DNA of 33,470 nt from Atopobium sp. oral taxon 810 str. F0209 (GCF_000466405.1 NZ_KE952970.1:1-33470), one strand, 5' to 3'; numbered from the stretch's first letter, positions 1-9,548 are shown. Made by a program: numbers and translations. Notes: generated by a model not told the origin, from the letters alone.

Positions 1-2
1 TG

Positions 3-629
3 CCCAGCTCGCGCATGAGCTTGCGCACCCATGACAGGAGGCGCTACGCGCTCAGGCTCTGGGGAGTCGGCCTCTTCGTGGCAGCGGGCAACCTTGTCGT
101 GGGGCGGCTGACCAACCACCCGGTGTCCTTGATGAGCCACACCATCATCCTCACGCTCGCCCTTGGCTACAGCGTGATCTGGGCCATCGACGAGGGCCGC
201 AGGCAAGGTGGTGCGAAGGGTGGACGGCTGCTCGCCCTTGCCGCTGCACTCGGCATAGCGGGCGCCCTCTTCGCCCCCGTCGAGGGCTTCGTCCAGGTGC
301 TGTTCGTGATGCTGGCCTCCTACCTGCTTCACGACGCAAAAGGGGGCCGTGCCAAGCTCTGCCTCTGCCTGGTCCTCGGGAGCGCCGCCCTAGCCTGCCT
401 CTACACACCGATCCTCCACCCGAGCACGGCAAGTGCCGTAGACTGGGAGATGTCCCTGGGCCTCAACGCGGACTGGGCGCAGTTCATGGCCGTCCCCTTC
501 ATCCTTTTGTATAACGGCGAGCGCGGCCCGAAGGACACGCTCAGCAAGTGGCTGTTCTACCTGGGCTATCCCGCACACCTCTGGGCGTTCGCCGTCATAG
601 GCATGCTGCTTGGCATCCCCTCGTTCTAG
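3..629 (+). CDS. TraX-family membrane protein, 5' end cut by window edge
   Basis: The frame is open to the left edge, so the start lies outside; the first in-frame ATG is at 15. The visible 204+ residues form several hydrophobic segments and end with the family-like stretch NGERG...KWLFYLGYPAHLW, which is typical of the C-terminus of TraX proteins (PF05857). TraX proteins are polytopic membrane proteins; F-plasmid TraX acetylates pilin, but chromosomal homologues have no settled role. The RRRYALRL segment near the visible start matches the part of TraX after its first two membrane helices, so perhaps 50 to 60 residues are missing. There is no conjugation gene nearby, so a pilus role is not implied. 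The family call is fairly sure, the function is not. Confidence 0.75.
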   Translation, partial: PSSRMSLRTHDRRRYALRLWGVGLFVAAGNLVVGRLTNHPVSLMSHTIILTLALGYSVIWAIDEGRRQGGAKGGRLLALAAALGIAGALFAPVEGFVQVLFVMLASYLLHDAKGGRAKLCLCLVLGSAALACLYTPILHPSTASAVDWEMSLGLNADWAQFMAVPFILLYNGERGPKDTLSKWLFYLGYPAHLWAFAVIGMLLGIPSF

Positions 630-740
630 CCTCCCGACAAGGCCGGACAAGCGAGGACCCTAGGCCCACGTTGCCCTAGAATGGTCGCAGGATCACTCGA
701 CTGGCATCAAAAAGCCAGATGGCGCACGGGAGGAACTCGC

Positions 741-1678
741 ATGAGCAGGACCAAGGTGTATATCGATGGCCAGAGCGGCACCACAGGACTCCAGATCCAC
801 GGCCGCATCGAGGCGCGCGAGGATCTCAGGCTGCTACGCATCAGCGATGAGAGGCGTCATGAAGTTAAGGAGCGCCGCAAATTCCTGAACGATGCTGACA
901 TCGTCTTTTTGTGCCTACCCGACGAGGGGGCACGCCAGGCGGGCTCGCTCGTCGAGAACCCCGACGTCTGCATCATCGACGCATCCACGGCACACCGCAC
1001 CACCAACGGGTGGGTCTACGGCTTTCCCGAACTCTCTCTGGGGCAGCGTCGCGCCATCGCCTCGAGCAGGCGCATCGCCAACCCGGGCTGCCATGCCACC
1101 GGCCTCGTCTCTGTCGCAGCGTCGCTCGTCCGCATGGGTATCCTGCCCACCGACTATCCCCTCTGCTGCTTCTCCCTCACAGGTTACTCGGGCGGGGCAA
1201 GCGTATGATCGCCCGCTACGAGGAGGACGGGCGCGACGACGCCCTCGACGCTCCCGGCCTCTACGGCCTCGACCTCGCACACAAACACCTGCCCGAGGTG
1301 CAGAGGGTCTGCGGCCTTGCCCAGCCCCCCGTGCTCGTGCCCGTCGTCGATGACTACCGTCAGGGCATGGCCACCACCATCATGCTGCACAGTCGTCTGC
1401 TTAAGGGCGCGCCAAGCGCGAGGGAGGTCTGCGAGGAGCTACGAAGATACTACGCGGACCAGTACTTCGTGAGCGTCATGCCGTTTGACCCCACGCCTCC
1501 CACGATCCACGCGAACGAGCTCGTCAGCACCAATCGGCTGCGCATCACCGTCTGCGGAAACGCGGAGCGCATCAGCGTGACGGCACTCTTCGACAACCTG
1601 GGCAAGGGGGCTGCGGGCGCAGCCGTACAGAACATGAACATCGCGCTCGGCCTCGACGAGACAACCGGCCTGGAGTAG
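741..1678 (+). pseudogene. argC: N-acetyl-gamma-glutamyl-phosphate reductase (type 2), frameshifted
   Basis: ArgC reduces N-acetylglutamyl phosphate to the semialdehyde in arginine synthesis. The start ATG at 741 follows GGGAGGA at 728-734. The first frame gives the NAD(P)-binding segment YIDGQSGTTGLQI and the catalytic-cysteine motif NPGCHATG, then stops at 1206-1208. The next frame continues the same protein with KRMIARYEEDGR and runs to 1678. The family motif at the break is TGYSGGGK; the sequence reads GGCGGGGCAAG, and one extra G in the run at 1194-1197 would restore a 312-residue protein of normal length for the short ArgC type. So there is a one-base deletion, either a real mutation, a slippage-prone site, or a sequencing error. 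No other arg gene is in the window. Confidence 0.85.
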
Positions 1679-1975
1679 CCCGCAGGCCCGGTGGTCGGCA
1701 CCGCATCTGGCTCCGCGCTCCCTGCCCCCGAAGGGCAACCCCCAATGCTTGAAGAACAGCAGGGGACGTCCCTCAGTCGAGCGGTCGGTGGGCAGCTAGG
1801 CGGTAGGCTAGCGAGCCGAGTAGCGTCCATGCGCACCTCCAGGAAATCCGGTCAAATCTTGGGCTAGCGTACCCATTTGGCCGGATTGATGGCCGGATTG
1901 GCGCGACCGCTCGACAGGTGGCGCAGCAAACCGCAGCAAGCTCAGCGACCCGCTGCGGTCCCCTGCCAGCCAGGC
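1679..1975. other. Intergenic stretch with small repeats, no gene seen
   Basis: Lies between the convergent argC and HAD genes. It holds a 12-bp-period direct repeat of TGGCCGGATT at 1878-1887 and 1890-1899, and a near-complementary copy AATCCGGTCA at 1845-1854 that could pair with the first one across a 23-base loop. No T-tract follows, so this is not a clear terminator. No RNA gene or credible reading frame was recognised. Confidence 0.4.
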
Positions 1976-2794
1976 TCACACGAGCTGCAGGTGCTCGAGG
2001 CCCGAGGCTACCCCGTCTTCCAACACCGAATCGGTGACGTAGTCCGCGAGGCGCTTGACCTCGGGGATGGCGTTGCCCATGGCCACGCTCACGTCCACCT
2101 CAGAGAAGAGCGTGAGGTCGTTCTCCGAGTCACCGAAGCCATAGGTCACTCCTACGTCATCACCAAGATGTGAGAGGACCGCCTTGATGCCGGCCTTCTT
2201 GGTATTGCACGCGAGGCCGACCTCGGAGTTCTGCATCTCGAGGCGACTGGCGACCAGCTGGGAACCCAGCTGGGGGTCAGCGACGAGCTCGTCTGCGGCG
2301 GAACTGCGGATGACCAGCTTGTAGGCACAGCCGTCCGGGAGCTGTCCGATTGCCTCGTCCATCGTGTCTGGCGTGCCGGAGCGCCTGCCCAAGGCTCCTC
2401 CGCGCAGCTCGACGGCACCGTGGGCGGACTCTATCAGCGCGCCGTAGCCACCTGCAGCCAGGACCCTGTCGATGTGGGCGAGGACGTCGGCCGACAGGGG
2501 GCGATCGCGCAACACCTTATCGCCCATCGTCACGTAGGCGCCCGCCAACGCAATGATGCCGCTGAACGGCAATGAGGCCAGGTCGGGGTGGATACCCACA
2601 GGCGAGCGCCCGGAGCACAGAAACGCGTGGTTGCCACGGGCGACCAGGCTGCGGATGGCTGCGGCGACGCGCGGACTGGGCGTGGGCGACAGGCCCCTCT
2701 CCCACTCGGGCAGCGCATCGCGCTTGTTGGGATCGGTCCACCCAAGGGTTCCGTCGATGTCGAAGAAGACCGTCGCTTTGCCTGATTGTGCCAT
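1976..2794 (-). CDS. Cof-type HAD-superfamily phosphatase
   Basis: A 272-residue cytosolic hydrolase of the Cof/YbiV-like HAD subfamily, which dephosphorylates sugar phosphates or related small molecules. Motif I is FFDIDGTLGWTD near residue 10, with both catalytic aspartates. A CSGR motif (motif II region) is near residue 60, and motif IV is GFGDSENDLTLF near residue 215; the middle is the C2 cap domain. I chose the ATG at 2794 because GGGGAG lies five bases upstream on that strand; the frame stays open to 2854 but without a ribosome site. It sits downstream of, and in the same orientation as, the PTS gene with a 124-base gap, so it may act on a sugar phosphate from that system, but this is only positional. 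Confidence 0.85.
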   Translation of the reverse strand: MAQSGKATVFFDIDGTLGWTDPNKRDALPEWERGLSPTPSPRVAAAIRSLVARGNHAFLCSGRSPVGIHPDLASLPFSGIIALAGAYVTMGDKVLRDRPLSADVLAHIDRVLAAGGYGALIESAHGAVELRGGALGRRSGTPDTMDEAIGQLPDGCAYKLVIRSSAADELVADPQLGSQLVASRLEMQNSEVGLACNTKKAGIKAVLSHLGDDVGVTYGFGDSENDLTLFSEVDVSVAMGNAIPEVKRLADYVTDSVLEDGVASGLEHLQLV

Positions 2795-2918
2795 GACACT
2801 CCCCATCTCAGTAGCCGCCCCAGCGCGAAGCGGACGTTGCAACCGATCAACCACCGGGGACCCACGACAGCCGCACGGGACCCCGGTGGAAGCTTACGCC
2901 CTCGGGACAAGCAAATCC

Positions 2919-4544
2919 CTAGTCATTGCCGACGAGCTTGTCGAAGCGCTCGCGGACCTTCGTCACACTGAGACCGATGATCACCTGCATGGCCTTGCCG
3001 TTCTTGGAGATGCCCATGGTGCCGATGGACTTGAAGTCCTTGTCCTCGGCTACCTTGGTCTCGTCCTTCACGTTCACGCGCAGGCGTGTGACGCAGTTGG
3101 TGACGTCCACGATATTGTCCACGCCACCCAAGAGGTCAAGGATGTTCGCGGCAAGAACCATCTTCTCGTCGCTCGTGTCGATGTCGGGTGCGGAAGAGCC
3201 GGCCTCGTCGGCGTCCTCGGAGCCGACAGACTGCGCCATCCCATGTGCCTTGCGGAACTCCTTCTTGGAGCCGAACTTTATCTCCTCGTTTTCCTCACGG
3301 CCAGGAGTCTTGAAGTCAAACTTCAGAATAAGGAAACGGAAGATAAAGAAGTAGATGGCCGTGAAGGCAAGGCCGACGGGAATGGCCATCAGGTACGTGA
3401 GGCCATGCGAGGCAGCAAGCGGTATGAAGTTGAACGACGCCATCTCGATGAGTCCGCCCGAGAACACGCCCACGATGCCGATTAGGTTCATGCAGGTCGA
3501 GAGCAAAGACGCGAGCAGGGCGTGGACAGCAAACAGCGGGGGCGCGACGAAGAGGAAGGTAAACTCAATGGGCTCGGTCACGCCGCACAGGACAGCAGTG
3601 ATGGTGATCGGGATCAAAAGGGCAAGGAGCTTCTTACGATTGGACTTCTTCGCCGTGACATAGAACGCTGCGGCGACGCCGGGCATACCGAAGATCTTGG
3701 ACCAACCCGTCGCAGTGATGGCGCCCCAAGGAGCGAGCTCCTTGAGGGAGGCGGTAGAGGCAGCGAGCTGGGGCAAGGCCTTGGCCCACTCCGCGTAGAT
3801 ACCCCCATTGACGGCCACGTTGTCGTAGTAGAACGGGGCATAGAGCAGGTGGTGGAGGCCGAAGGGGATGAGCAGCCGCTCGAAGAAGACGAAGATCGTG
3901 ACCCCCCAGGTGCCCGCACTCATGATGACACCCTGAAACACATGCATGCCAACCTGCACCTTGGGCCACAGCAGCACAGAGATGATGGCGCAGGGGAGCA
4001 TAGCAAAGAAGGCGACCATGTAGACAAAGGTGGAGCCCGAGAACACGCCCAGCCACTCAGGAAGCTCGGTGTCAAAGTACTTGTTGTGCAGGCTGATGAC
4101 CACCCCAGAGATGAGCAGGGCTCCAACCATGCCCATGTCCAGCGTCTTGATGCCGCCTATCGTCGCCAAACCAGAGGCGTTTCCGACCTCGGCGGTGAAG
4201 TCGACGCCCAAGGCCGGACCCCAAGCAGTTAGGATAGCATTTACGAAGTAGTTGAATGTGAGGTACGAGACGAGGACCTCCATGCAGCAGCGACCGCTCT
4301 GCTTGCGGGCAAGACCAATGGGCAGGGCGATGGCAAAGAGCAGCGGGAGCTGGTTGAAGACGGTCCAACCTCCGGCCAAAATCACGCTCCATACGTTGTA
4401 CCAGGTGGTACCCTTGGCCGCTATCGGCCCCACAATTATCTCTGTGGAAAATAGGGTTCCCAATCCCACGACAATGCCCGCGAAGGCAAACAGCAGAACT
4501 GGCGTGAACATCGCCCCGCCAAACTTCTGGATCTTCTGCATCAT
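2919..4544 (-). CDS. PTS alpha-glucoside/maltose-type EIICB permease
   Basis: A phosphotransferase sugar permease of the glucose superfamily (MalX/AglA-like), 541 residues, that imports and phosphorylates a sugar across the membrane. The N-terminal EIIC domain (about 1-430) has some ten hydrophobic segments and the signature GVTEPIEFTFLF. A charged linker follows, then an EIIB domain with the phosphorylated cysteine in TNCVTRLRV near residue 484. There is no EIIA domain, so a separate EIIA must donate phosphate. The frame is open to 4670, but I place the start at 4544: AGAAGGGA lies just upstream, and 4607-4654 holds a promoter and two operator-like palindromes that would otherwise be coding. 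The neighbours (GntR regulator, malQ, glgP) suggest maltose or another alpha-glucoside; the exact substrate cannot be read from sequence. Confidence 0.88.
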   Translation of the reverse strand: MMQKIQKFGGAMFTPVLLFAFAGIVVGLGTLFSTEIIVGPIAAKGTTWYNVWSVILAGGWTVFNQLPLLFAIALPIGLARKQSGRCCMEVLVSYLTFNYFVNAILTAWGPALGVDFTAEVGNASGLATIGGIKTLDMGMVGALLISGVVISLHNKYFDTELPEWLGVFSGSTFVYMVAFFAMLPCAIISVLLWPKVQVGMHVFQGVIMSAGTWGVTIFVFFERLLIPFGLHHLLYAPFYYDNVAVNGGIYAEWAKALPQLAASTASLKELAPWGAITATGWSKIFGMPGVAAAFYVTAKKSNRKKLLALLIPITITAVLCGVTEPIEFTFLFVAPPLFAVHALLASLLSTCMNLIGIVGVFSGGLIEMASFNFIPLAASHGLTYLMAIPVGLAFTAIYFFIFRFLILKFDFKTPGREENEEIKFGSKKEFRKAHGMAQSVGSEDADEAGSSAPDIDTSDEKMVLAANILDLLGGVDNIVDVTNCVTRLRVNVKDETKVAEDKDFKSIGTMGISKNGKAMQVIIGLSVTKVRERFDKLVGND

Positions 4545-4606
4545 GGCGCGTGTCCCTTCTCTGAGTGCGAGCTCGATGCTGCCCCGTGACCGACCTCTTC
4601 GGTCAT

Positions 4607-4654
4607 CTTGTTTGAACAAGTATAGCAGCTTCTTGGACATGTTGTTCAAACAAG
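4607..4654 (-). promoter_or_regulatory. PTS promoter with two palindromic operators
   Basis: Reading the minus strand, a -35-like TTGAAC (4649-4644) is followed after 19 bases by a -10 TATACT (4624-4619). The sequence CTTGTTTGAACAAG at 4607-4620 is a perfect 6+6 palindrome around TG and covers the end of the -10 and the start site. A second copy, inverted and differing at one base, covers the -35 at 4641-4654. This is the layout of a repressed promoter. A third copy lies at the malQ promoter (9697-9710). The divergent GntR gene at 4897 is the obvious candidate regulator; its binding is inferred. Confidence 0.65.
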
Positions 4655-4896
4655 TCATATTTTTTGGCACCTATCCCAAGCGATTCGCGTCACTGCCCAG
4701 TCTTGCCGGGTGATTTGCTTTGAACTCGGCGGGCATCCCACTTCCTGGATTTTTCATCCATATGCGCGGGAGGGGGAGTTCCATCAGGACGGTTGTGGTA
4801 CAAGGTAACTATGTGCTCACAATCGATCTAGACAAGGTGCGCCCGAGACACTCGAGGCCTGCGCCAAGACGACGACCACGCAGTGAGGAACACGCG

Positions 4897-5622
4897 ATGC
4901 CCAAGGCGCTCTTCGAAGACATATATCTAAGTATTAGGGAGAAGATCAAGGACGGAACCTATCCCTACCAATCGTTTATACCCTCTGAGAGCGAGCTTAT
5001 CGGCGTGTACTCCTGCTCGAGGAACACCGTCCGCCGAGCGCTTGCCATCCTAGCCGACGAGGGCTTCGTGCAACCCATCCACGGCAAGGGCGTCCGAGTC
5101 ATCTGGTACTCTGACTACCGCGACGTCATCGGTTCCTTCGATGGGCTCTACTCCTTCGAGGAGTATGCGGCGCACAACGACATGAGGCCGGGCACCATCG
5201 TGAGGGAGTTCGAGCGGCTCGTCTGCGGGAAGGGACTTGCCGGATACACGGGCTTCGACGAGGGAACCGAGCTCTATCGCATGGTCCGCACCCGTAGTCT
5301 GGACGGTTTCACCTGCCAGATAGACACCAGCTACCTCCTCGCCGACATCATCCCCGACCTCTCCCCCACGATCGCCGAGAGTTCCGTGTACAAGTATCTA
5401 GAGGAGGAGCTGGGCATGAGGATACTCACCAGCCGCCGCCAGATAACAGTCGGCCTCGCCAACGAGGAGGACCGACGGTACCTCAACCTGGGTCCCTTCA
5501 ACTGCGTCGCCGTCGTCGAGAACCAGACATACAACTCGGACGGCCTCATGTTCGAGTTCACCCAGGTGCGCAGCCATCCCGACACGTTCAGGTACTGCGT
5601 GGTCTCGAGGCGCCAAGCCTGA
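4897..5622 (+). CDS. GntR-family (HutC/TreR-like) regulator with UTRA domain
   Basis: A 241-residue DNA-binding regulator. Residues 1-70 form the GntR winged helix (SESELIGVYSCSRNTVRRAL, then a GFVQPIHGKG wing), and about 90-235 look like a UTRA effector domain, which in this subfamily binds a sugar phosphate or similar ligand. The start at 4897 is supported by GTGAGGA seven bases upstream; the open frame back to 4720 has no such site. It is divergent from the PTS gene, convergent with glgP, and surrounded by maltodextrin genes. The likely operator is CTTGTTTGAACAAG (see 4607 and 9697), which resembles the inverted TTGT...ACAA sites used by TreR-type GntR proteins. No copy is seen in front of its own gene, so autoregulation is not indicated. 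Confidence 0.88.
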   Translation: MPKALFEDIYLSIREKIKDGTYPYQSFIPSESELIGVYSCSRNTVRRALAILADEGFVQPIHGKGVRVIWYSDYRDVIGSFDGLYSFEEYAAHNDMRPGTIVREFERLVCGKGLAGYTGFDEGTELYRMVRTRSLDGFTCQIDTSYLLADIIPDLSPTIAESSVYKYLEEELGMRILTSRRQITVGLANEEDRRYLNLGPFNCVAVVENQTYNSDGLMFEFTQVRSHPDTFRYCVVSRRQA

Positions 5623-5658
5623 GCCCCTCGCTCCGCCGCGTACTCCTAGAGCGGGTCT

Positions 5659-5691
5659 GGCCCGAGGCGGGGACGTACGCCGCCCCGGGCC
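5659..5691. terminator. GC-rich hairpin between convergent gntR and glgP
   Basis: GGCCCGAGGCGG (5659-5670) pairs with the complementary run ending in GGGCC at 5691, with one mismatch and a short loop. It lies just between the two stop codons, so it could end transcription from both sides. There is no clear T-tract, so it is a hairpin-type candidate only. Confidence 0.5.
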
Positions 5692-5700
5692 ACGCTAGGT

Positions 5701-7959
5701 CTATGACAGGCGCCAGATGTCCTCGTCGTACTGCGCGATGGTGCGATCGGAGGAGAACGTGCCCGCCATGGCCACGTTCACGAGCGCCTTCTGGATCCAA
5801 GCATGACGATCCTCGTAATCCCCATACACCCGCTCCTTCAGCTGGATGTACTCCTCAAGGTCCAAGAGGGCCATGAACCAGTCCTTGTTGACAATGTCAT
5901 CGTGTAGGCGGCGCAGACGCTCGGCGTCACCCGTCGCCATGAACCGGGGGTTCGTAATGAAGTCCACGAGCAGCTTGACACCAGGCCGGCTATAGTGCGC
6001 GGACGCGTCGTAGGCGCCCTCGGCGTAGAGGCGCTCCACCTCCTGGCTCGACGCACCAAAGGTGTAGATGTCATTCTTGCCCACCAGCTCGGCAATCTCG
6101 ACGTTGGCGCCGTCGAGCGTGCAGAGGGTCACGGCGCCGTTGAGCATGAACTTCATGTTGGAGGTACCGCTCGCCTCCTTGCTCGCCAGCGAGATCTGCT
6201 CGGAGATGTCAGCTGCGGGGATGAGGTGCTCCGCCGCCGTGACGTTGTAGTTCTGGACCATGAGGACCTGCAGGTACGGAGAAACATCGGGGTCCTGGGC
6301 CACCCAATCGGACAGCGTGAGGATGAGGTGGATGATGTCCTGGGCGATAACGTAGGCGGGTGCCGCCTTCCCGCCAAAGACGATCGTGATGGGGCGTGCG
6401 GGCAGATTGCCGTTCTTGATGTCCAGGTACTTCCAGATGATGTAGAGCGCGAGCATCTGCTGTCGCTTATATTCGTGGATACGCTTCACCTGCACGTCGA
6501 TGATCGCGTCCTCGGGAATGCGCGCGCCCTGGTTTTCGAGCATGAACTGCCGCATGCGCCCCTTGGCGCTATCCTTCGCCCTCTCGAACCCCTCTATCAC
6601 GGCCTTATCGTCCAAGTGCTCCTTAAGCGGCGTGAGGTCCGCGCTCTTGTGCCAGTCCGTACCGATGGTATCGTCCAAAAGTCCGGTGAGCTCAGGGTTG
6701 CAGCCCATGATCCAGCGGCGAAACGTAATGCCGTTCGTCTTGTTGCTGAACTTCTCGGGATAGATCTTATAGAAGGGTGCGAGCTCCGTGTCCTCCAAGA
6801 TCTTGGTGTGGAGCGCCGCTACCCCATTGACGCTGCAGCCAAAGTGGATCGCCAGGTTTGCCATGTGGACCACGTCATCCTGGATGATGGCAACTGCGGG
6901 ATCAGCGTAACGCTCCTTGGCGATAAGGTCGAGCTTCACGATAATGTCAGCTATCTTAGGAGCAACGGTCTTGAGGAACTTGATGGGCCACTTCTCGAGG
7001 GCCTCGGCCAAGATCGTGTGGTTGGTGTAGGCGACCATCTTCTCGACCATCGCGACGGCCTCGTCGAAGCCCATGCCATGCTCCTCGGTAAGCAGGCGAA
7101 TGAGCTCGGGGATGACCATCGTGGGATGCGTGTCATTGATCTGCACCATGACATAGTCGGGCAGGTCACTCAGGTCGCTGCCACGTTCCAGCGCCTCGCG
7201 CAGGATGAGCTGGGCCGCGTTGCTCACCATGAAATACTGCTGGTACACGCGAAGCAGACGTCCCTTTTCGTCCGAGTCGTCGGGGTAGAGGAAGAGCGTG
7301 AGGTTCTTCTTGACCTCGTCCTTGTCAAACTCTATCGAGTCGGCGGGGACCAGCGAGTCATCCACGCCCTCGAGGTCGAAGAGCCTCAGGCGATTCTTGG
7401 TTGGACGGCCGTAGCCCGTCACGTCGATGGAATAGAGTCGCGACCTCACGTTGAAGTCACCGAACACCACATTGAAGCTCACGCCCTCGTCGTTGAGGAC
7501 GGCCTGCCTGTCGAGCCACCCATCGGGAAGCGCCCGCTGCTGCTTGTCGCGAAACTCCTGACGAAACAGACCGTAGTGGTAGTTAAGGCCCACGCCGTCA
7601 CCGGGAAGACCCAGGGTTGCTATGGAGTCCAGGAAGCACGCGGCGAGCCTGCCCAGGCCACCGTTTCCCAATGACGGCTCCACCTCAAGCTCCTCGACCT
7701 TGTTAAGGTCATGCCCAGCCGCCTCGAGCTGGGCCTTGACCTCATCGTAAAGGCCAAGGTTGATGAGATCACTAATCAGCAACTTGCCGATAAGAAACTC
7801 CGCGGACAGGTAGTAGAGGCGCCGCTTGCCGGCATTGGGAGGCAGCTTGGCGCTGCGCTGCCTCACGATGCCCTGCAGCATGGCGCAGATCTGCTCGTCG
7901 CTCAGGGCCTCCAGGTCAAGGCCGTAGCTGTCGTGGGCGCAGGTGTTCAGACTCAACAT
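5701..7959 (-). CDS. glgP: Glycogen/maltodextrin phosphorylase
   Basis: Glycosyltransferase family 35 enzyme of 752 residues that releases glucose-1-phosphate from the non-reducing ends of alpha-1,4-glucans, using pyridoxal phosphate. The N-terminal glucan/effector part has EPSLGNGGLGRLAACFLDS; the cofactor lysine lies in EASGTSNMKFMLNG near residue 603, followed by TLDGANVEI. Length is normal for bacterial members (about 750-830). The start at 7959 has AGAGGAAG just upstream; the frame runs open to 8046 without a ribosome site and would overlap malQ. It is 83 bases downstream of malQ in the same direction, so the two form one operon. It may serve cytosolic maltodextrins, stored glycogen, or both; malP is an equally fair name. 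Confidence 0.95.
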   Translation of the reverse strand: MLSLNTCAHDSYGLDLEALSDEQICAMLQGIVRQRSAKLPPNAGKRRLYYLSAEFLIGKLLISDLINLGLYDEVKAQLEAAGHDLNKVEELEVEPSLGNGGLGRLAACFLDSIATLGLPGDGVGLNYHYGLFRQEFRDKQQRALPDGWLDRQAVLNDEGVSFNVVFGDFNVRSRLYSIDVTGYGRPTKNRLRLFDLEGVDDSLVPADSIEFDKDEVKKNLTLFLYPDDSDEKGRLLRVYQQYFMVSNAAQLILREALERGSDLSDLPDYVMVQINDTHPTMVIPELIRLLTEEHGMGFDEAVAMVEKMVAYTNHTILAEALEKWPIKFLKTVAPKIADIIVKLDLIAKERYADPAVAIIQDDVVHMANLAIHFGCSVNGVAALHTKILEDTELAPFYKIYPEKFSNKTNGITFRRWIMGCNPELTGLLDDTIGTDWHKSADLTPLKEHLDDKAVIEGFERAKDSAKGRMRQFMLENQGARIPEDAIIDVQVKRIHEYKRQQMLALYIIWKYLDIKNGNLPARPITIVFGGKAAPAYVIAQDIIHLILTLSDWVAQDPDVSPYLQVLMVQNYNVTAAEHLIPAADISEQISLASKEASGTSNMKFMLNGAVTLCTLDGANVEIAELVGKNDIYTFGASSQEVERLYAEGAYDASAHYSRPGVKLLVDFITNPRFMATGDAERLRRLHDDIVNKDWFMALLDLEEYIQLKERVYGDYEDRHAWIQKALVNVAMAGTFSSDRTIAQYDEDIWRLS

Positions 7960-8042
7960 GTGTCTTCCTCTTTTCAGTCTATTGCTGTGCGTAAGGACGC
8001 CGACCGGACGATCCGGGGCGCTTGGTTGTGCGAATGGCCTCA

Positions 8043-9548
8043 TCACGCCGGGAGCTCGGGCGGCCGTGCTCCGGGGACGCGAAAGTAGGTCTGGGTGAGG
8101 TCGAGGAGGGCTTCCTCGACGGCTCGGGTGATGGCACCCTCCCTCATGCGCCAGTCCCAGTTTCCACCTAAGACGGCTGGCACATTGATGCGCGCCTCGT
8201 CTCCTAGGTCAAGTAGGTCCTGCATGGTGTAGATGCAGGTGTCACTGACGGATGCGGCGATGGCGCGGTTGAACGCAGCCCCCACGGGCTCGCCCTTGGC
8301 CCGCCTGGTGTAGCGGTCCGCCTGTTCGCGCTGGCGCGGGGTCGCCGTGTTCTCGTACCAGCCACGAACGGTCTGGTTGTCGTGGGTACCCACGTACGCG
8401 ATGGTGTTAGGCGTGTAATGGTGGGGCAGATAATACGAGTCGCTGTTGCCATCGAAGGCAAACTGCAAGATCTTCATGCCGGGAAAGCCCGTGTCCTCGC
8501 GCATCTTGATGACCTCCGGAGTCATGAACCCCAAGTCCTCCGCAATGATGGGGAGCTTGCCCAGCTGCCGTGTCAGCTCGTCGAAGAGTGCCGTGCCAGG
8601 ACCCTTGCTCCAAGAGCCAGCCGCAGACGTCGCAGAGCCAAAGGGCACGTCCCAGTAGGACTCGAAGCCCCGGAAGTGGTCGATGCGCACAATGTCGTAC
8701 ATCTTAAGGCTCATGCGCATGCGCTCGACCCACCAGGAGTAGTGATCCTGGGCCATGGCGTCCCAGTCGTAGATTGGGTTACCCCAGTACTGTCCTGTTG
8801 CGGAGAACTGATCGGGCGGAGTGCCCGCAACGCTCGTGGGACTCCCGTCCTCACCGACCCTGAAGAGCTGCGGCATTGCCCACATCTCGACGGAATCGCG
8901 CGAGACGTAGATGGGCATGTCGCCCACGATAAGCACTCCGCGCTCGTTCGCGTAGCCCTTCAGGCTCTCCCACTGCTTGAAGAAGAAGTACTGCGTCATC
9001 AGGTGGTACTGGTAGTGGTGCTCACGCTTGGCGCTCAGGTCCCGCGACGCCTTCCCCGGGTTGCGATACTGCTGTGGCCACTCGTGGAAGGCCTTAAGGC
9101 CGAACTCCTCCTTGACGGTCATGAACTCGCAGTAGCTGTCAAGCCAACTGGCGTGCCTGCGTGAGAACTCGTCTAAGTCCGAGGGGGGGTCCTGCATGAA
9201 GCGTGCCGTCGCACGCTCGAGCACCTTCCTGCGCGCGACGAAGATCGTGGCGTAGTCGATGCGCGTCGGGTCATCCCCGAACTTTACGCCCTCAAGGTCG
9301 TCGCGCTTCAGGTAGCCCAGCTTTACCAGCTCGTCCAGATCGATGAAGTTGGGGTTGCCCGCGTAGGCGCTGAACGACTGGTACGGCGAATCACCGTAGC
9401 CCGTCGTGGTCAGCGGCAGGATCTGCCAGTAGCGTTGCGAGCAGCGGCTCAAGAAGTCGACGAACTCATAGGCCTTCGGCCCGAACGAGCCGATGCCATA
9501 CCTCCCAGGCAGCGCAAAGATTGGCATCAACACTCCACTTGCTCGCAT
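8043..9548 (-). CDS. malQ: 4-alpha-glucanotransferase (amylomaltase)
   Basis: Glycoside hydrolase family 77 enzyme, 501 residues, that transfers glucan chains between maltodextrins and frees glucose, making longer chains that the phosphorylase can use. The catalytic aspartate is in VRIDHFRGFESYWDVP, the acid/base glutamate in AEDLGFMTPEV, and the third carboxylate in YVGTHDNQTVRGWY. The length is typical of the short bacterial form. I set the start at 9548 (MRASGVLMPIF), with AGAGAAGAGG upstream. It is first in the operon with glgP, and its promoter carries the same palindrome as the PTS promoter. The leader is about 125 bases and contains a perfect GGTCGCGCGACC palindrome at 9602-9613. Confidence 0.95.
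   Translation of the reverse strand: MRASGVLMPIFALPGRYGIGSFGPKAYEFVDFLSRCSQRYWQILPLTTTGYGDSPYQSFSAYAGNPNFIDLDELVKLGYLKRDDLEGVKFGDDPTRIDYATIFVARRKVLERATARFMQDPPSDLDEFSRRHASWLDSYCEFMTVKEEFGLKAFHEWPQQYRNPGKASRDLSAKREHHYQYHLMTQYFFFKQWESLKGYANERGVLIVGDMPIYVSRDSVEMWAMPQLFRVGEDGSPTSVAGTPPDQFSATGQYWGNPIYDWDAMAQDHYSWWVERMRMSLKMYDIVRIDHFRGFESYWDVPFGSATSAAGSWSKGPGTALFDELTRQLGKLPIIAEDLGFMTPEVIKMREDTGFPGMKILQFAFDGNSDSYYLPHHYTPNTIAYVGTHDNQTVRGWYENTATPRQREQADRYTRRAKGEPVGAAFNRAIAASVSDTCIYTMQDLLDLGDEARINVPAVLGGNWDWRMREGAITRAVEEALLDLTQTYFRVPGARPPELPA

Noticed and set aside
2553-3485. A 310-codon plus-strand open frame across the HAD and PTS genes
   Set aside because: It runs antisense to two well-supported genes and has no protein-family features.
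4545-4670. A longer start for the PTS gene at 4670
   Set aside because: It would place a promoter and two operator palindromes inside coding sequence, and there is no ribosome site at 4670.
5995-7674. A 559-codon open frame opposite glgP
   Set aside because: It is antisense to a certain gene in GC-rich sequence, where such shadow frames are common; it has no family features or ribosome site.
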